From Caulobacteraceae bacterium (GTDB lineage Bacteria > Pseudomonadota > Alphaproteobacteria > Caulobacterales > Caulobacteraceae), in NCBI GenBank assembly GCA_947476325.1, contig CANJPZ010000004.1, positions 1 to 64,000 of the forward strand: a DNA stretch of 64,000 nucleotides, written 5' to 3'. Position numbers and translations under genes: made by a program. This document shows positions 48,363-57,168 of the stretch, in pieces. Positions within the stretch are counted from its first letter, which is position 1. Each line of letters begins with the position of its first letter. The notes under the pieces were generated by a model. The model made no database searches. It was not told the DNA's origin and saw nothing but the letters and a program-made list of their open reading frames with translations.

Positions 48363-48776
48363 TCAAACCAGGCGCCAGGGCGATTTGACCACCGTGGCAT
48401 AGGTCGGCCCGCCGGTCTTGCCGCGCCCGGCCAGCACCGTCTCCAGTACGGCGCCACCGACCGCCGCTTCGACGAGCGGCGCGGGAATGTCGTGTACATT
48501 GATCTTCATGCGCCCGTTGCACGGCGAAGCCGGATCGCCCGCATAGGCGCCGATCGAGATGTAGACAAAGCGCCGGACCGGCCCCTCGGTGCGGACGAAC
48601 TCGCCAAGAAACCGTCCGCCCTCCGCCACGCGGACCGGGATATCAAAGGACAGCGCAGCGCCGCCGGCGACCTTGGTGCCCACCGACTGGTTCTTCTTGT
48701 TACACAGGCTGTAAGCCATGCCCGGCAAGGGGTTGTCGATCGTCAGCCGCAGCGTGATGGGCTGTCCCTGGGCCAT
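48363..48776 (-). CDS. DUF5990 family protein
   Basis: This 137-residue protein resembles DUF5990: it opens with LRLTIDNPLPGMAYSLCNKKNQSVG and has FDIPVRVAEGGRFLGEFVRTEGPVRRFVYISIGAYAGDPASPC, then DIPAPLVEAAVGGAVLETVLAGRGKTGGPTYATV. Function unknown. It is 2 bases after the NUDIX gene on the same strand, so probably one transcript. Confidence 0.8.
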   Translation of the reverse strand: MAQGQPITLRLTIDNPLPGMAYSLCNKKNQSVGTKVAGGAALSFDIPVRVAEGGRFLGEFVRTEGPVRRFVYISIGAYAGDPASPCNGRMKINVHDIPAPLVEAAVGGAVLETVLAGRGKTGGPTYATVVKSPWRLV

Positions 48777-48778
48777 GC

Positions 48779-49477
48779 TCAGATCGTCGAGGTGCGGCTC
48801 TTCATGCCCACGAAGCGCATGAACAAGGCGGGCCGGTCCGGGTCGACAAGGCGTTCTGCCACGTCACGCACCACGAAGCGGGTAATGCCGGGCAGTTCGA
48901 GCGCCAGGGCCTCGTCCAGGTCGACCCAGGCGATTTCATCCAGTTCGCCGCAGTCGGGGCGCGGCTCCAGGCTGTAGAGCGCCTCGGCGGGGGCCAGAAA
49001 GAAGCGGGCGTCGAATCTTTTTGGCAGATGAGGCGGCGTAATCGCCCGGGCGACCATATCCAGGCCCGATATGTCCGGCAGCACGCCCTGGGACAGGAAT
49101 TCATGCCAGGGACCAGCGCGCGGGCTGGTGGGCGCGGTCTTGCCGATCAGCAGGCCGGTTTCCTCAAAGGTCTCGCGGATCGCTGACAGGGCCAGGGCCT
49201 TGGCGCGCGAGGCGTTGAGTCCGTGGCGCAACCGGCGTTCGGTCTCCGGCTTGAGATGGCCGGTGGACGGGACGTGATAGTCCGAACGGTCGATCTTGCC
49301 GCCCGGGAAGACCCACATGCCGGGCATGAAGCTGTGGCCCTTGTTGCGGCGGCCCATCAGCAGGCGCGGCTTGGGCCCGTCGTGTCGCAGAACGATCAGG
49401 GTCGCTGCGTCCCTGGGCTTTACGGCCGCAGGCCTGGGGCCTGGCGGCGGTGAGGTGTCAAAGCTTCCCGTACTCAT
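48779..49477 (-). CDS. NUDIX hydrolase
   Basis: This 232-residue NUDIX-fold pyrophosphohydrolase has the catalytic helix SAIRETFEETGLLIG with the REUXEEXG core; the box is preceded by FPGGKID with a spacer between the GG and the helix, as in the larger NUDT7/NUDT19-like NUDIX group. LIVLRHDGPKPRLLMGRR opens the fold. It overlaps rnr by 4 bases, so translation is coupled. Substrate not predicted. Confidence 0.87.
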   Translation of the reverse strand: MSTGSFDTSPPPGPRPAAVKPRDAATLIVLRHDGPKPRLLMGRRNKGHSFMPGMWVFPGGKIDRSDYHVPSTGHLKPETERRLRHGLNASRAKALALSAIRETFEETGLLIGKTAPTSPRAGPWHEFLSQGVLPDISGLDMVARAITPPHLPKRFDARFFLAPAEALYSLEPRPDCGELDEIAWVDLDEALALELPGITRFVVRDVAERLVDPDRPALFMRFVGMKSRTSTI

Positions 49478-51732
49478 CGTCTTCCCGTCTTGCGGCCGCC
49501 GGGGCCGCCCTTGAACTTGTCCCGGCCCTGCGCCCGGCGCACGCCCAGCCTTGGACGCGGCGCCGTGGGATCGGCCGGCAGGGCGGGCGTGATCATTTCG
49601 AACAACAGCCCGCCGGTGATCGGTGTCGCCTCAACCAGCTTGACCGTCACTTCCATGCCCAGCAGATAGCGCCGCCCGGTCCGATCGCCAATCAGGGCGT
49701 GGGCGCGGTCGTCGTGGACAAAATATTCGTCGCCCAGGGACGAGACCGGCACAAGTCCGTCCGCGCCTGTCTCGGCCAGTTTCACGAACAGGCCAAAGCG
49801 CGTGACTCCGGTCACCCGGCCGATGAACTCGGTGCCGACCCGATCGGACAGGAAGGCGGCGACATAGCGGTCGGTGGCGTCGCGCTCGGCGGCCATAGAG
49901 CGGCGCTCGGCGAAGGTGATCCGATCAGCGGTATCCTTCAGCCTGGGAATTTCAGCGTCGGCCAGACCGTCGTGGCCCAGATCCAGCCCGCGGATCAGGG
50001 CGCGGTGCACGATCAGGTCGGCGTAGCGGCGAATGGGGCTGGTGAAGTGGGCGTAGCGCTGCAGGTTCAGGCCGAAGTGACCGATATTGTCATCCGAATA
50101 GTGAGCCTGCATCTGGGTGCGCAACACGACCTCATTGGCAATCTCGCCGTGGGGGCCGCCCCGGGTCTGGCCCAGCAGCTTGTTGAACCGCGCCGTGGTC
50201 GCGGGCTCGCCCTTGGACCAGGGCACGCCGATGGTGAACAGGAAATCGGCCAGGTTCTGCAGCTTTTCCAGACTGGGCGTGTCGTGCACCCGGTAGATCA
50301 GGGGAACTTTCTTTTGCTCCAGCGTCTCGGCCGCACAGACGTTGGCCTGGACCATCATCTCCTCGATCAACTGCATGGACATCAGTTGTTCGCGCACCGC
50401 GATCGAGGCGACCTTGCCGTCGGCCCCGAACTGCACCCGCCGCTCGACCGACTCGATGGCCAGAGGCGAGCGGGCTTCGCGGCCCTTCAGCATGGTCCCG
50501 TAGGCGGCCCACAGCGGCTCCAGCACCCTTTCCATGAGCGGCCCGGTCGCATCATCCGGCGTTCCGTCATGGGCAGCCTGCACCTGCTGGTACGACAGTT
50601 TGGCGGCCGAACGCATCAGGCCCCGCACGAACCGGTGGCCGGTCTTGCGGCCGGTCTTGTCGAACACCATCCGCACCGCCATGCAGGCCCGGTTCTCGCC
50701 CTGACGCAGCGAGCACAGTCCATTGGACAGCACCTCAGGCAGCATGGGCTCGACGCGGTCGGGGAAGTAGGTCGAGTTGCCCTTTTCCCGCGCCTCGGCG
50801 TCCAGCGCGGTTCCGGCGCGGACGTAGGCTGCGACATCGGCGATCGCCACCCAGACCACCCAGCCGCCGCTTTCGGTCGGCTCGGCATAGACGGCGTCAT
50901 CGTGGTCCCGGGCATCGACCGGGTCGATGGTGACGAAGGGGGCTTCGCGCAGGTCTTCGCGACCCGAAAGGCCCGGCTCGATGGCGGTGCGCGCCTCGGC
51001 TTCGGCGGCCTCCGAAAAGCCGATGGGGATGCCGTGGGCGTGGATGGCCAGCAGGGAAGCGGCGCGCGGATCGTCCTCGCGCCCGATGGTCTCGAGCACC
51101 TTGGCGCGCTTGGGCCCGTATTTGCGTTCGGCCTCGCTGGCCGCGATCAGAACCAGATCGCCGTCCTTCAGGTCGCCCGGCGCGCCGGCCAGCACATAGG
51201 AATCGCGGGATTTGCGATCCACCGGCTCGATGCGCGCCTCGCCCTTGTGCTTGCGCACCACGCCCAGCAGCTTGGTCGCCCCGCCGCCGATACGCTTGAT
51301 CAGCCTGGCTTCGAACGATCCATCTTCACGCCGTTCGAACCGCACCAGCAACCGGTCGCCGACGCCGGGCGCGCCGGCGGCGTCTTCACTGCGGCCAGGG
51401 GCCAGCCGGACTGGTTGAATATCATCGCCGCCCTTGGCCAGCTTGACGAACAGGTCGCCGTCGACATCGCGGTCGATGACGTCGACCACGCCCACCGGCG
51501 GCAAGGCGCCGGCTTCGGAAAAGCCGCGCCGGCCGCGCTTGCCCAGCGCGCCTTCGGCCTCGAGATCGCGCAACATGTGACGCAGCGCACGGCGGTCTTC
51601 GCCCTTCAGACCAAAGGCGCGGGCGATATCAGCCTTTTCGGCCTCACCGGCCTCGCGCAGAAAGGCCAGCAGGGTTTCCCGGTCGGGAAGACCTTGCGCG
51701 CGCTTTGGCTTAGGCGGACCTTTTTTGGGCAC
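49474..51732 (-). CDS. rnr: Ribonuclease R
   Basis: This 752-residue 3'-5' exoribonuclease degrades structured RNA. An N-terminal winged helix (RRALRHMLRDLEAEGAL), cold-shock domains, the RNB catalytic domain with TIDPVDARDHDDAVYAE and GLCSLRQGENR, and the C-terminal S1 domain (FIGRVTGVTRFGLFVKL) followed by a basic tail (KFKGGPGGRKTGRR) are all present. The conserved aspartates are in DARDHDD. Its start overlaps the sodB 3' end by 23 bases, so it is probably co-transcribed with sodB. Confidence 0.95.
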   Translation of the reverse strand: MPKKGPPKPKRAQGLPDRETLLAFLREAGEAEKADIARAFGLKGEDRRALRHMLRDLEAEGALGKRGRRGFSEAGALPPVGVVDVIDRDVDGDLFVKLAKGGDDIQPVRLAPGRSEDAAGAPGVGDRLLVRFERREDGSFEARLIKRIGGGATKLLGVVRKHKGEARIEPVDRKSRDSYVLAGAPGDLKDGDLVLIAASEAERKYGPKRAKVLETIGREDDPRAASLLAIHAHGIPIGFSEAAEAEARTAIEPGLSGREDLREAPFVTIDPVDARDHDDAVYAEPTESGGWVVWVAIADVAAYVRAGTALDAEAREKGNSTYFPDRVEPMLPEVLSNGLCSLRQGENRACMAVRMVFDKTGRKTGHRFVRGLMRSAAKLSYQQVQAAHDGTPDDATGPLMERVLEPLWAAYGTMLKGREARSPLAIESVERRVQFGADGKVASIAVREQLMSMQLIEEMMVQANVCAAETLEQKKVPLIYRVHDTPSLEKLQNLADFLFTIGVPWSKGEPATTARFNKLLGQTRGGPHGEIANEVVLRTQMQAHYSDDNIGHFGLNLQRYAHFTSPIRRYADLIVHRALIRGLDLGHDGLADAEIPRLKDTADRITFAERRSMAAERDATDRYVAAFLSDRVGTEFIGRVTGVTRFGLFVKLAETGADGLVPVSSLGDEYFVHDDRAHALIGDRTGRRYLLGMEVTVKLVEATPITGGLLFEMITPALPADPTAPRPRLGVRRAQGRDKFKGGPGGRKTGRR

Positions 51733-52321
51733 TCACATCCTCGGGGACGGCAAAGGCGAAGGCCTGTCCGTCACCCTTTGAGGCCCTAAGCTGCTTTTCA
51801 GCGAAACGCCAGTTGGCGACCTTGTCGAACCAGGCCTCCAGGTAAGCTTTGCGGTCATTCTGGTGGTCCAGACAGTAGGCGTACTCCCAAAGATCGCAGA
51901 CGATGAGCGGGGTTCCGGGCTTCTTGAGTGCGGTGTCGGCGTCGTGGGTCGAGATGACTTTCAGCTTGCCGCCCGAGGCGACGATCCACACCCAGCCCGA
52001 GGCGAAGTGGGTTTCGCCTTCCTTGATGAAGTCCTCGCGCAGTTCAGCAAATTCGGGGGGCGCGGCGGTGAAATTTGGCGTCATGCTGGCCCAGAAAAAC
52101 GCGTGGTTCCAGGCCTGGGCGGCGTTGTGGAAGAGGTTTCCCGTGGCGGACTTGGCCACCTGTTCCAGGGTCTGGCCCTTCAGCCCTTCCTCGGCGGCCA
52201 GGGCGTTGGTCTTGTCGATGTAGGCGCGGTGGTGCTTGTCGTGATGGAACCTCAGGGTCTTGGTCGAGATCATCGGCTCCAGCGAGTCATAGCGGTAGGG
52301 CAGGGGTGGCAGGTCGAACAT
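51710..52321 (-). CDS. sodB: Superoxide dismutase [Fe] (Fe/Mn family)
   Basis: This 203-residue enzyme converts superoxide to peroxide and oxygen. It starts FDLPPLPYRYDSLEPMISTKTLRFHHDKHHRAYIDKTN, the classical Fe/Mn SOD N-terminus (His metal ligands), and carries QAWNHAFFWASM, a second ligand region, and the ligand motif CDLWEYAYCLDHQNDRKAYLEAWFDKVANW (the Asp-x-Trp-Glu). The AQAWNHAFFW context and the residues near the end favour iron. The last residues extend past the usual end and overlap rnr. Confidence 0.95.
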   Translation of the reverse strand: MFDLPPLPYRYDSLEPMISTKTLRFHHDKHHRAYIDKTNALAAEEGLKGQTLEQVAKSATGNLFHNAAQAWNHAFFWASMTPNFTAAPPEFAELREDFIKEGETHFASGWVWIVASGGKLKVISTHDADTALKKPGTPLIVCDLWEYAYCLDHQNDRKAYLEAWFDKVANWRFAEKQLRASKGDGQAFAFAVPEDVSAQKRSA

Positions 52322-52380
52322 GGGAATGCTCCTTTCAGGGGAATGAACCCCTGGGGAGACGTTGGGTTCTAAATTAGCCG

Positions 52381-53433
52381 TCAGAGCCTCTTGAGACTGG
52401 TTCCATGAGGATGGCCCAAAGCCAGGACGCGCTCGGTTCCGTCCGGCCAGGTGGTCAGGCGCAGACTGGCCTTGTTGTCGAATTCCGGATCGGTCTCAAA
52501 GCGCAGCCAGGCGAAGGGGGCCTGCAGGCTCGCCTGGGCGCCGACCTTTGCAGCGTGCGCGCGGATGCGGGCCTGGCTGACTGCGGGGAAGTACTGAAAG
52601 GCGATCGTGGAATAAAGCACGCGGGTGACGCCGGCCTTGGGCGCGGTATCGATGACCTGCTCCACCCAGTCGGCGGCGTCGGCGGTATCGATGCGGGGCG
52701 GGTTCGCCAGGGCGATGTCGATGGCGGCCCGGACCCTCTGCACCCGCTCGGTCATGTCGGGCCAGACATAGGCGGTCAGCAGTTCGCGGTCAGACGGATC
52801 GGCCATGCGCAGGGGCGAGATATCGACGCCACGGGCAGACAGTATCCGCACGTCCGCAACGGGCGGCGGCGGACCGGTCCATTCGGGCGCGATGTGAACG
52901 GCCGATCCGGGCTCGCCGGCCTTTACCCCGCCGAGGTCGTAGGAGAACCGGGAAAGGTTGAGATTGAGGCCCGCGCTGCAGCCGGTCTCATACAGTTCGA
53001 AGGGCAGGCCCAGTTCGCTGGCCAGGACCAGAAGGCCGATCATCAGGGCGCCGGAACGGCCGACCTCATTGGTCTGGGGCGCCTTGTCCAGCCGGCCGAG
53101 CAGGGCCGGGCCATTGGCGCGGATCGTCTCGTCCAGGGCGGCCCACAGCGCCTCGGCGTCCGGCATCGGGTTGGGCGGATAGAGCGCCGCCAGGTCCGGC
53201 GCCGCGCCGTTCAGCACCAGACCGTTGAGTGATCCGGCCATGCGCAGCGGCAGGTTGTCGGCCAAGGGGGTCGGATAGCCCGGCCATGTCAGGACCTCGC
53301 GGCCCATGTCGGTGGCGCTGTCGAGCCGCTCGCCCAGCAACCTGCAGACCAGGGCCGTAAACGGAGAGCCCAGCTTTTCCGCCCAGTGGGCCTGGTTGTC
53401 GAAGGCGTCGCGGATGGAGGCTTCGGTGTTCAT
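52381..53433 (-). CDS. DUF2332 family protein
   Basis: This 350-residue protein matches DUF2332. Marks are FDNQAHWAEKLGSPFTALVCRLLGERLD near the start, TNEVGRSGALMIGLLVLASELGLPFELYETGCSAGLNLNLSRFSYDLGG in the middle and the C-terminal RVLYSTIAFQYFPA. The ETGCSAGLNLNL segment looks like a Rossmann-type ligand loop, but no function is established. It lies between topA and sodB on the same strand, 12 bases after the topA stop. Confidence 0.88.
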   Translation of the reverse strand: MNTEASIRDAFDNQAHWAEKLGSPFTALVCRLLGERLDSATDMGREVLTWPGYPTPLADNLPLRMAGSLNGLVLNGAAPDLAALYPPNPMPDAEALWAALDETIRANGPALLGRLDKAPQTNEVGRSGALMIGLLVLASELGLPFELYETGCSAGLNLNLSRFSYDLGGVKAGEPGSAVHIAPEWTGPPPPVADVRILSARGVDISPLRMADPSDRELLTAYVWPDMTERVQRVRAAIDIALANPPRIDTADAADWVEQVIDTAPKAGVTRVLYSTIAFQYFPAVSQARIRAHAAKVGAQASLQAPFAWLRFETDPEFDNKASLRLTTWPDGTERVLALGHPHGTSLKRL

Positions 53434-53445
53434 GCGCCCGTGGAG

Positions 53446-56058
53446 CTATTTCGCCTTGGCCTTCTTTGCCGCCGGCTTCTTCTTCGCCGGGGCCTTCTTC
53501 GCCGCTGCCTTGGGCGCCGCAGCTTTCTTCGGCGCGGCCTTCTTCTTGCCGCCGCCCTTGCCTTCGCGGGCGGCGAGCAGTTCGACGGCCTGTTCCAGGG
53601 TCACGTCCGCGGGCTCGGTTCCGCGCGGGACGTTGGCGTTGGTTGCGCCGTGCTTGATGTAGGGACCAAAGCGGCCGGAGAGGATGCGCACCGGCGCACC
53701 GTCGGCCGGGTGGGCGCCCAGCTCGGCCAGGGCCGAGGCGGGGGTGCGGCCGCCGCGGCCGCCGCCGGCGCGCTTTTCGGCGAGGACATCAACCGCGCGG
53801 TTGATGCCGACCTCGAAGACTTCCTCGGCTGTGGGTAGGTTGGCGTAGGTGCCGTTGTGCTGGACGTAGGGACCGTAGCGGCCGATGCCGGCGAGGATCA
53901 TGCCGCCCTCGGCCGGGTGCTCGCCCACCTCGCGCGGCAGGGAGAGCAGGCGCAGGGCCTTGTCGATGTCCATCTCGGCCGGCGCCCAGCCCTTGGGCAG
54001 GGAGGCGCGCTTGGCTTCCTTTGCCTCGCCCATTTCGACATAGGGGCCAAAGCGGCCGTTCTTTTGCCAGACGGCCAGGCCGGTGGTCGGGTGGGATCCC
54101 AGCTGGCGGTCGCCGCTCGCGCCGCCGTCGTCGGCTTCGCTGGCGGCGATCGGGCGGGTGAAGCGGCACTCGGGATAGTTCGAACAGCCGATAAAGGCGC
54201 CGAACCGGCTGGTCTTCAGGGACAGGCGCCCGGCGCCGCAGGACGGGCAGGCGCGCGGATCGGAGCCATCACCCTTGGCCGGGAAGATATGGGGGCCAAG
54301 CGCCTCGTTCAGGGCGTCGAGAACCTGGGTTGTCCGCACCTCGGCGATCTCGCCGGCCCTGGCGTGGAAGTCCTGCCAGAACTCGCGCAGCAGCTGCTTG
54401 TAGTCCATCTCGCCGGCCGAGACCTTGTCGAGCTTTTCCTCGAGGTCGGCGGTGAAATCGTATTCGACGTACTTGCGGAAGAATTCCTCGAGGAAAGCTG
54501 TGACCAGGCGGCCCTTGTCCTCGGGAATGAAGCGGTTCTTGTCCATGCGGACGTATTCGCGGTCGCGCAGAACGGTCAGGATCGAGGCGTAGGTCGAGGG
54601 CCGGCCGATGCCCAGCTCTTCCATCTTCTTGACCAGGCTGGCTTCGGAATAGCGGGGCGGGGGCTCGGTGAAGTGCTGATCGGCGCGCGCTTCGGCGACG
54701 CGCGCTTCGGCGCCCTCATGGATCAGCGGCAGGCGGCCGGAGTCCTCGTCATCGCCGCCCAGTTCCGCCGGATCGTCGCGGCCTTCTTCATAGACCGCCA
54801 GATAACCGTCGAAGAGCACAACCTGGCCAGAAGCGCGCAGGGTCGTCTGGCCATCGGCGCTTTCCAGGTCGACCGCGGTCTTTTCGATGCGGGCCGATTC
54901 CATCTGGCTGGCGATCATCCGCTTCCAGACCAGCTCGTACAGGCGGCCCAGGTCGCCTTCGAGGCGCAGGGATCCGGGGTTGCGCGACAAACTGGTCGGC
55001 CGGATGGCTTCGTGGGCCTCCTGCGCGTTCTTGGCCTTGGTCTTGTAGAAACGCGGGACGTCCGGGACGTAGTCCTTGCCGAACCGGCCGGCGATCACCG
55101 TGCGCGCCTCTTCGATGGCCTCGGGCGAGGACTGCACGCCGTCGGTCCGCATATAGGTGATCAGGCCGACGGTCTCGCCGCCGATGTCGATGCCCTCATA
55201 AAGCTTTTGCGCGGCCTGCATGGTGCGCTGGGCGGCAAAGCCCAGCTTGCGCGCCGCTTCCTGCTGCAGGGTCGAGGTGGTGAAGGGCGGGGCGGGCGAG
55301 CGCTTGGCCGGCTTCTTCTCGACCGAGGTGACCTTGAATGTCGCGGCCTGGACGGCGGCGCGGGCGGCCAGGGCCGAGGTCTCGTTGTTGAGGTCGAACT
55401 TGGTGAGCTTCTTGCCCTGGTGTTTGGTCAGGCGGGCGACGAAAGGGTCGGTGTTGGCGGTGACGTCGGCTTCCACCGTCCAGTATTCCTGGGCGTTGAA
55501 CTTCTCGATCTCCATCTCGCGCTCGACAACGAGGCGAAGGGCGACCGACTGGACGCGTCCCGCCGAGCGGGCGCCCGGCAGCTTGCGCCACAGCACCGGC
55601 GAGAGGGTGAAGCCGACCAGATAGTCCAGGGCCCGGCGCGCCAGATAGGCGTCGACCAGCTCCATGTCGATCTGGCGCGGGTTGGCCATGGCCTCGGTGA
55701 CGGCGGTCTTGGTGATGGCGTTGAACACCACCCGCTCGACCGGGATGTCCTTGATCGCCTTCTTCTTGTTCAGCACTTCCAGCACGTGCCAGGAAATGGC
55801 TTCCCCTTCGCGGTCGGGATCGGTGGCCAGGATCAGGCGCGAGGCGCCTTTCAGCGCATCGGCGATGTCGGACAACCGTTTGGCCGACTTGGGATCGACG
55901 TCCCAGCTCATGGCGAAGTCTTCGTCCGGGCGGACCGACCCGTCCCTGGACGGCAGATCGCGGACGTGACCGTAGGACGCCAGCACCGTGTAGCCGGAGC
56001 CAAGGTACTTGTTGATGGTCTTGGCCTTGGCCGGGCTCTCTACGACGACAACGTTCAT
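53446..56058 (-). CDS. topA: DNA topoisomerase I
   Basis: This 870-residue type IA topoisomerase relaxes negative supercoils. The Toprim motif begins MNVVVVESPAKAKTINKYLG and continues to DPDREGEAISWH. The catalytic tyrosine is in GLITYMRTDGVQ, followed by a zinc finger (CPSCGAGRLSLKTSRFGAFIGCSNYPEC). Several Topo_C repeats follow (GRYGPYVQHNG, GRFGPYIKHGA). The tail is a lysine/alanine-rich DNA-binding extension. The ATG at 56058 fits the family; the longer frame upstream has no similarity. It belongs to the dprA-topA pairing but lies 1.1 kb from dprA. Confidence 0.96.
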   Translation of the reverse strand: MNVVVVESPAKAKTINKYLGSGYTVLASYGHVRDLPSRDGSVRPDEDFAMSWDVDPKSAKRLSDIADALKGASRLILATDPDREGEAISWHVLEVLNKKKAIKDIPVERVVFNAITKTAVTEAMANPRQIDMELVDAYLARRALDYLVGFTLSPVLWRKLPGARSAGRVQSVALRLVVEREMEIEKFNAQEYWTVEADVTANTDPFVARLTKHQGKKLTKFDLNNETSALAARAAVQAATFKVTSVEKKPAKRSPAPPFTTSTLQQEAARKLGFAAQRTMQAAQKLYEGIDIGGETVGLITYMRTDGVQSSPEAIEEARTVIAGRFGKDYVPDVPRFYKTKAKNAQEAHEAIRPTSLSRNPGSLRLEGDLGRLYELVWKRMIASQMESARIEKTAVDLESADGQTTLRASGQVVLFDGYLAVYEEGRDDPAELGGDDEDSGRLPLIHEGAEARVAEARADQHFTEPPPRYSEASLVKKMEELGIGRPSTYASILTVLRDREYVRMDKNRFIPEDKGRLVTAFLEEFFRKYVEYDFTADLEEKLDKVSAGEMDYKQLLREFWQDFHARAGEIAEVRTTQVLDALNEALGPHIFPAKGDGSDPRACPSCGAGRLSLKTSRFGAFIGCSNYPECRFTRPIAASEADDGGASGDRQLGSHPTTGLAVWQKNGRFGPYVEMGEAKEAKRASLPKGWAPAEMDIDKALRLLSLPREVGEHPAEGGMILAGIGRYGPYVQHNGTYANLPTAEEVFEVGINRAVDVLAEKRAGGGRGGRTPASALAELGAHPADGAPVRILSGRFGPYIKHGATNANVPRGTEPADVTLEQAVELLAAREGKGGGKKKAAPKKAAAPKAAAKKAPAKKKPAAKKAKAK

Positions 56059-56190
56059 GCTGGGAAAGGGCTCGGGGGGCTGAAAGGCAAGGCGCGGGAA
56101 AGTGGGGGCGGGATCGCCTGCTGTCAATGAGGCGCCGATTGACGCGGGCGGCGATTGGCCGTTCCCTGTCACCAGGCTGAGGAACGTCAG

Positions 56191-56649
56191 ATGAAACGCA
56201 GGCTGATTCTGGGCGTGGCGGCGATCGCGCTGACCGCCGGATATGCGATGGCCGCGCCCACAGGCGCCATCCGCGAGGGCATGCCCCTGCCGCCTCCGGC
56301 GCCCGCCGCCCCCCCGGCAGTGGCCGAACCCCTGATGGGCCCGCCGCCGCCGATGCTCGGCATGCCGGCCGGCATTACGGGTCCCAAGCTGGAGTTCCCC
56401 GAGGGCGACATGTTCTTCTATGTCGAGAACGACGGCCGCCACGTGGTGGCCCTGGATGGCGAGGGCAAGCTCAAGTGGCGGCGCGAGCCGTTCGTCGAAT
56501 ATCCGGCCCGTGGCGAACGCCTGTCGCCCATCACCTCGCTGACCACGCCGGGCTATGATGCCGGCACCGGCCGCCGGGTGCTGCTGGTCAAGAGCGCCAC
56601 GGGATTCCGCGGTCTGGAGATGATCAGCGGCGACTATCTGATGGGGTGA
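56191..56649 (+). CDS. Small exported protein, unknown family
   Basis: This 152-residue protein has a signal peptide (MKRRLILGVAAIALTAGYAMAA, cut near residue 22), then a proline-rich stretch (LPPPAPAAPPAVAEPLMGPPPP) and a C-terminal domain EFPEGDMFFYVENDGRHVVALDGEGKLKWRREPFVEYPARGE. GAGGAACG lies 8 bases before the ATG. I recognise no family; the tandem short beta segments could be a small beta-propeller-like or pilotin-like fold, without proof. It is on the opposite strand to its neighbours topA and dprA. Confidence 0.65.
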   Translation: MKRRLILGVAAIALTAGYAMAAPTGAIREGMPLPPPAPAAPPAVAEPLMGPPPPMLGMPAGITGPKLEFPEGDMFFYVENDGRHVVALDGEGKLKWRREPFVEYPARGERLSPITSLTTPGYDAGTGRRVLLVKSATGFRGLEMISGDYLMG

Positions 56650-57168
56650 GGGCGGCGCGGCGGTCCCTAGCTGACAGCAATAACAGCTTTTGACGCGATT
56701 TGAGCGCAGTGCGTTTTCGGCGAACGCCAGGCGCGCGTTGTTTTTATTGATAAAGTCTATCGGGCCTGGTGAGTGGAAGCCGCACGCCTGCGAAAAGCCG
56801 TCAGGATTTGTCAGTTTTCCGCCGGCCCTGGACAGCAGACCGTCGCAGCGCGTCCGGCGCCCTGCAGGTTGCCGTGAAGTTCGGTATGCCGGGGCGCGAA
56901 AAATCATGGCTTGGGAGCCATGCGTGGTGGCGGCGTGGGCATCAAGCGGGGTTTGGTCATACGTGGGGCGCCGATTGGCGGAACGTTCGAGGCCCTGAAG
57001 CAGTCAATATAAACACGCTCGATCCGACCCTATTTCCGACCGTCCCCGCGAAGGCGGGGACCCAACCGGGGTTTAAACCGAGCTGTGGGACTGAACGGGC
57101 GGATTGACTATGGGTCCCCGCCTTCGCGGGGACAGTCGGTTGAAATTGTGCTGGATGCCGGTTGGCCC
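56650..57168. other. Gene-free stretch between a small exported protein gene and dprA
   Basis: No open frame here resembles a protein; the longest ones are low-quality shadows. The segment 56650-57035 is unusually AT-rich in places (for example tttttattgataaag near 56740) and may hold regulatory or non-coding sequence. At 57036-57139 there is a pair of inverted REP-like repeats. No RNase P, SRP RNA, tmRNA or tRNA signature was seen. Confidence 0.5.
57036..57139. repeat. Inverted pair of REP-like repeats
   Basis: Copy one (57036-57064) and copy two in opposite orientation (57111-57139) match at 28 of 29 positions. Each contains the hairpin gtccccgc-gaag-gcggggac, the widespread alphaproteobacterial repeat that reads PAKAGTQ when translated. 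Two REPs in inverted orientation around a short spacer form a REPIN-like unit. Confidence 0.8.

Noticed and set aside
49450-51789. 779-residue open frame on the plus strand opposite rnr
   Set aside because: It is an antisense shadow of rnr caused by the high GC content; composition is glutamine/glycine/histidine-rich with no family match, while rnr itself has full domains.
53857-56130. 757-residue open frame on the plus strand opposite topA
   Set aside because: Antisense shadow of topA, whose Toprim, catalytic tyrosine and zinc-finger motifs are unmistakable.
56690-57107. Open frames of about 100 codons on the plus strand between the exported protein gene and dprA
   Set aside because: No ribosome site, no similarity, and one of them reads through the REP repeat (PAKAGTQ), a typical sign of a false frame.
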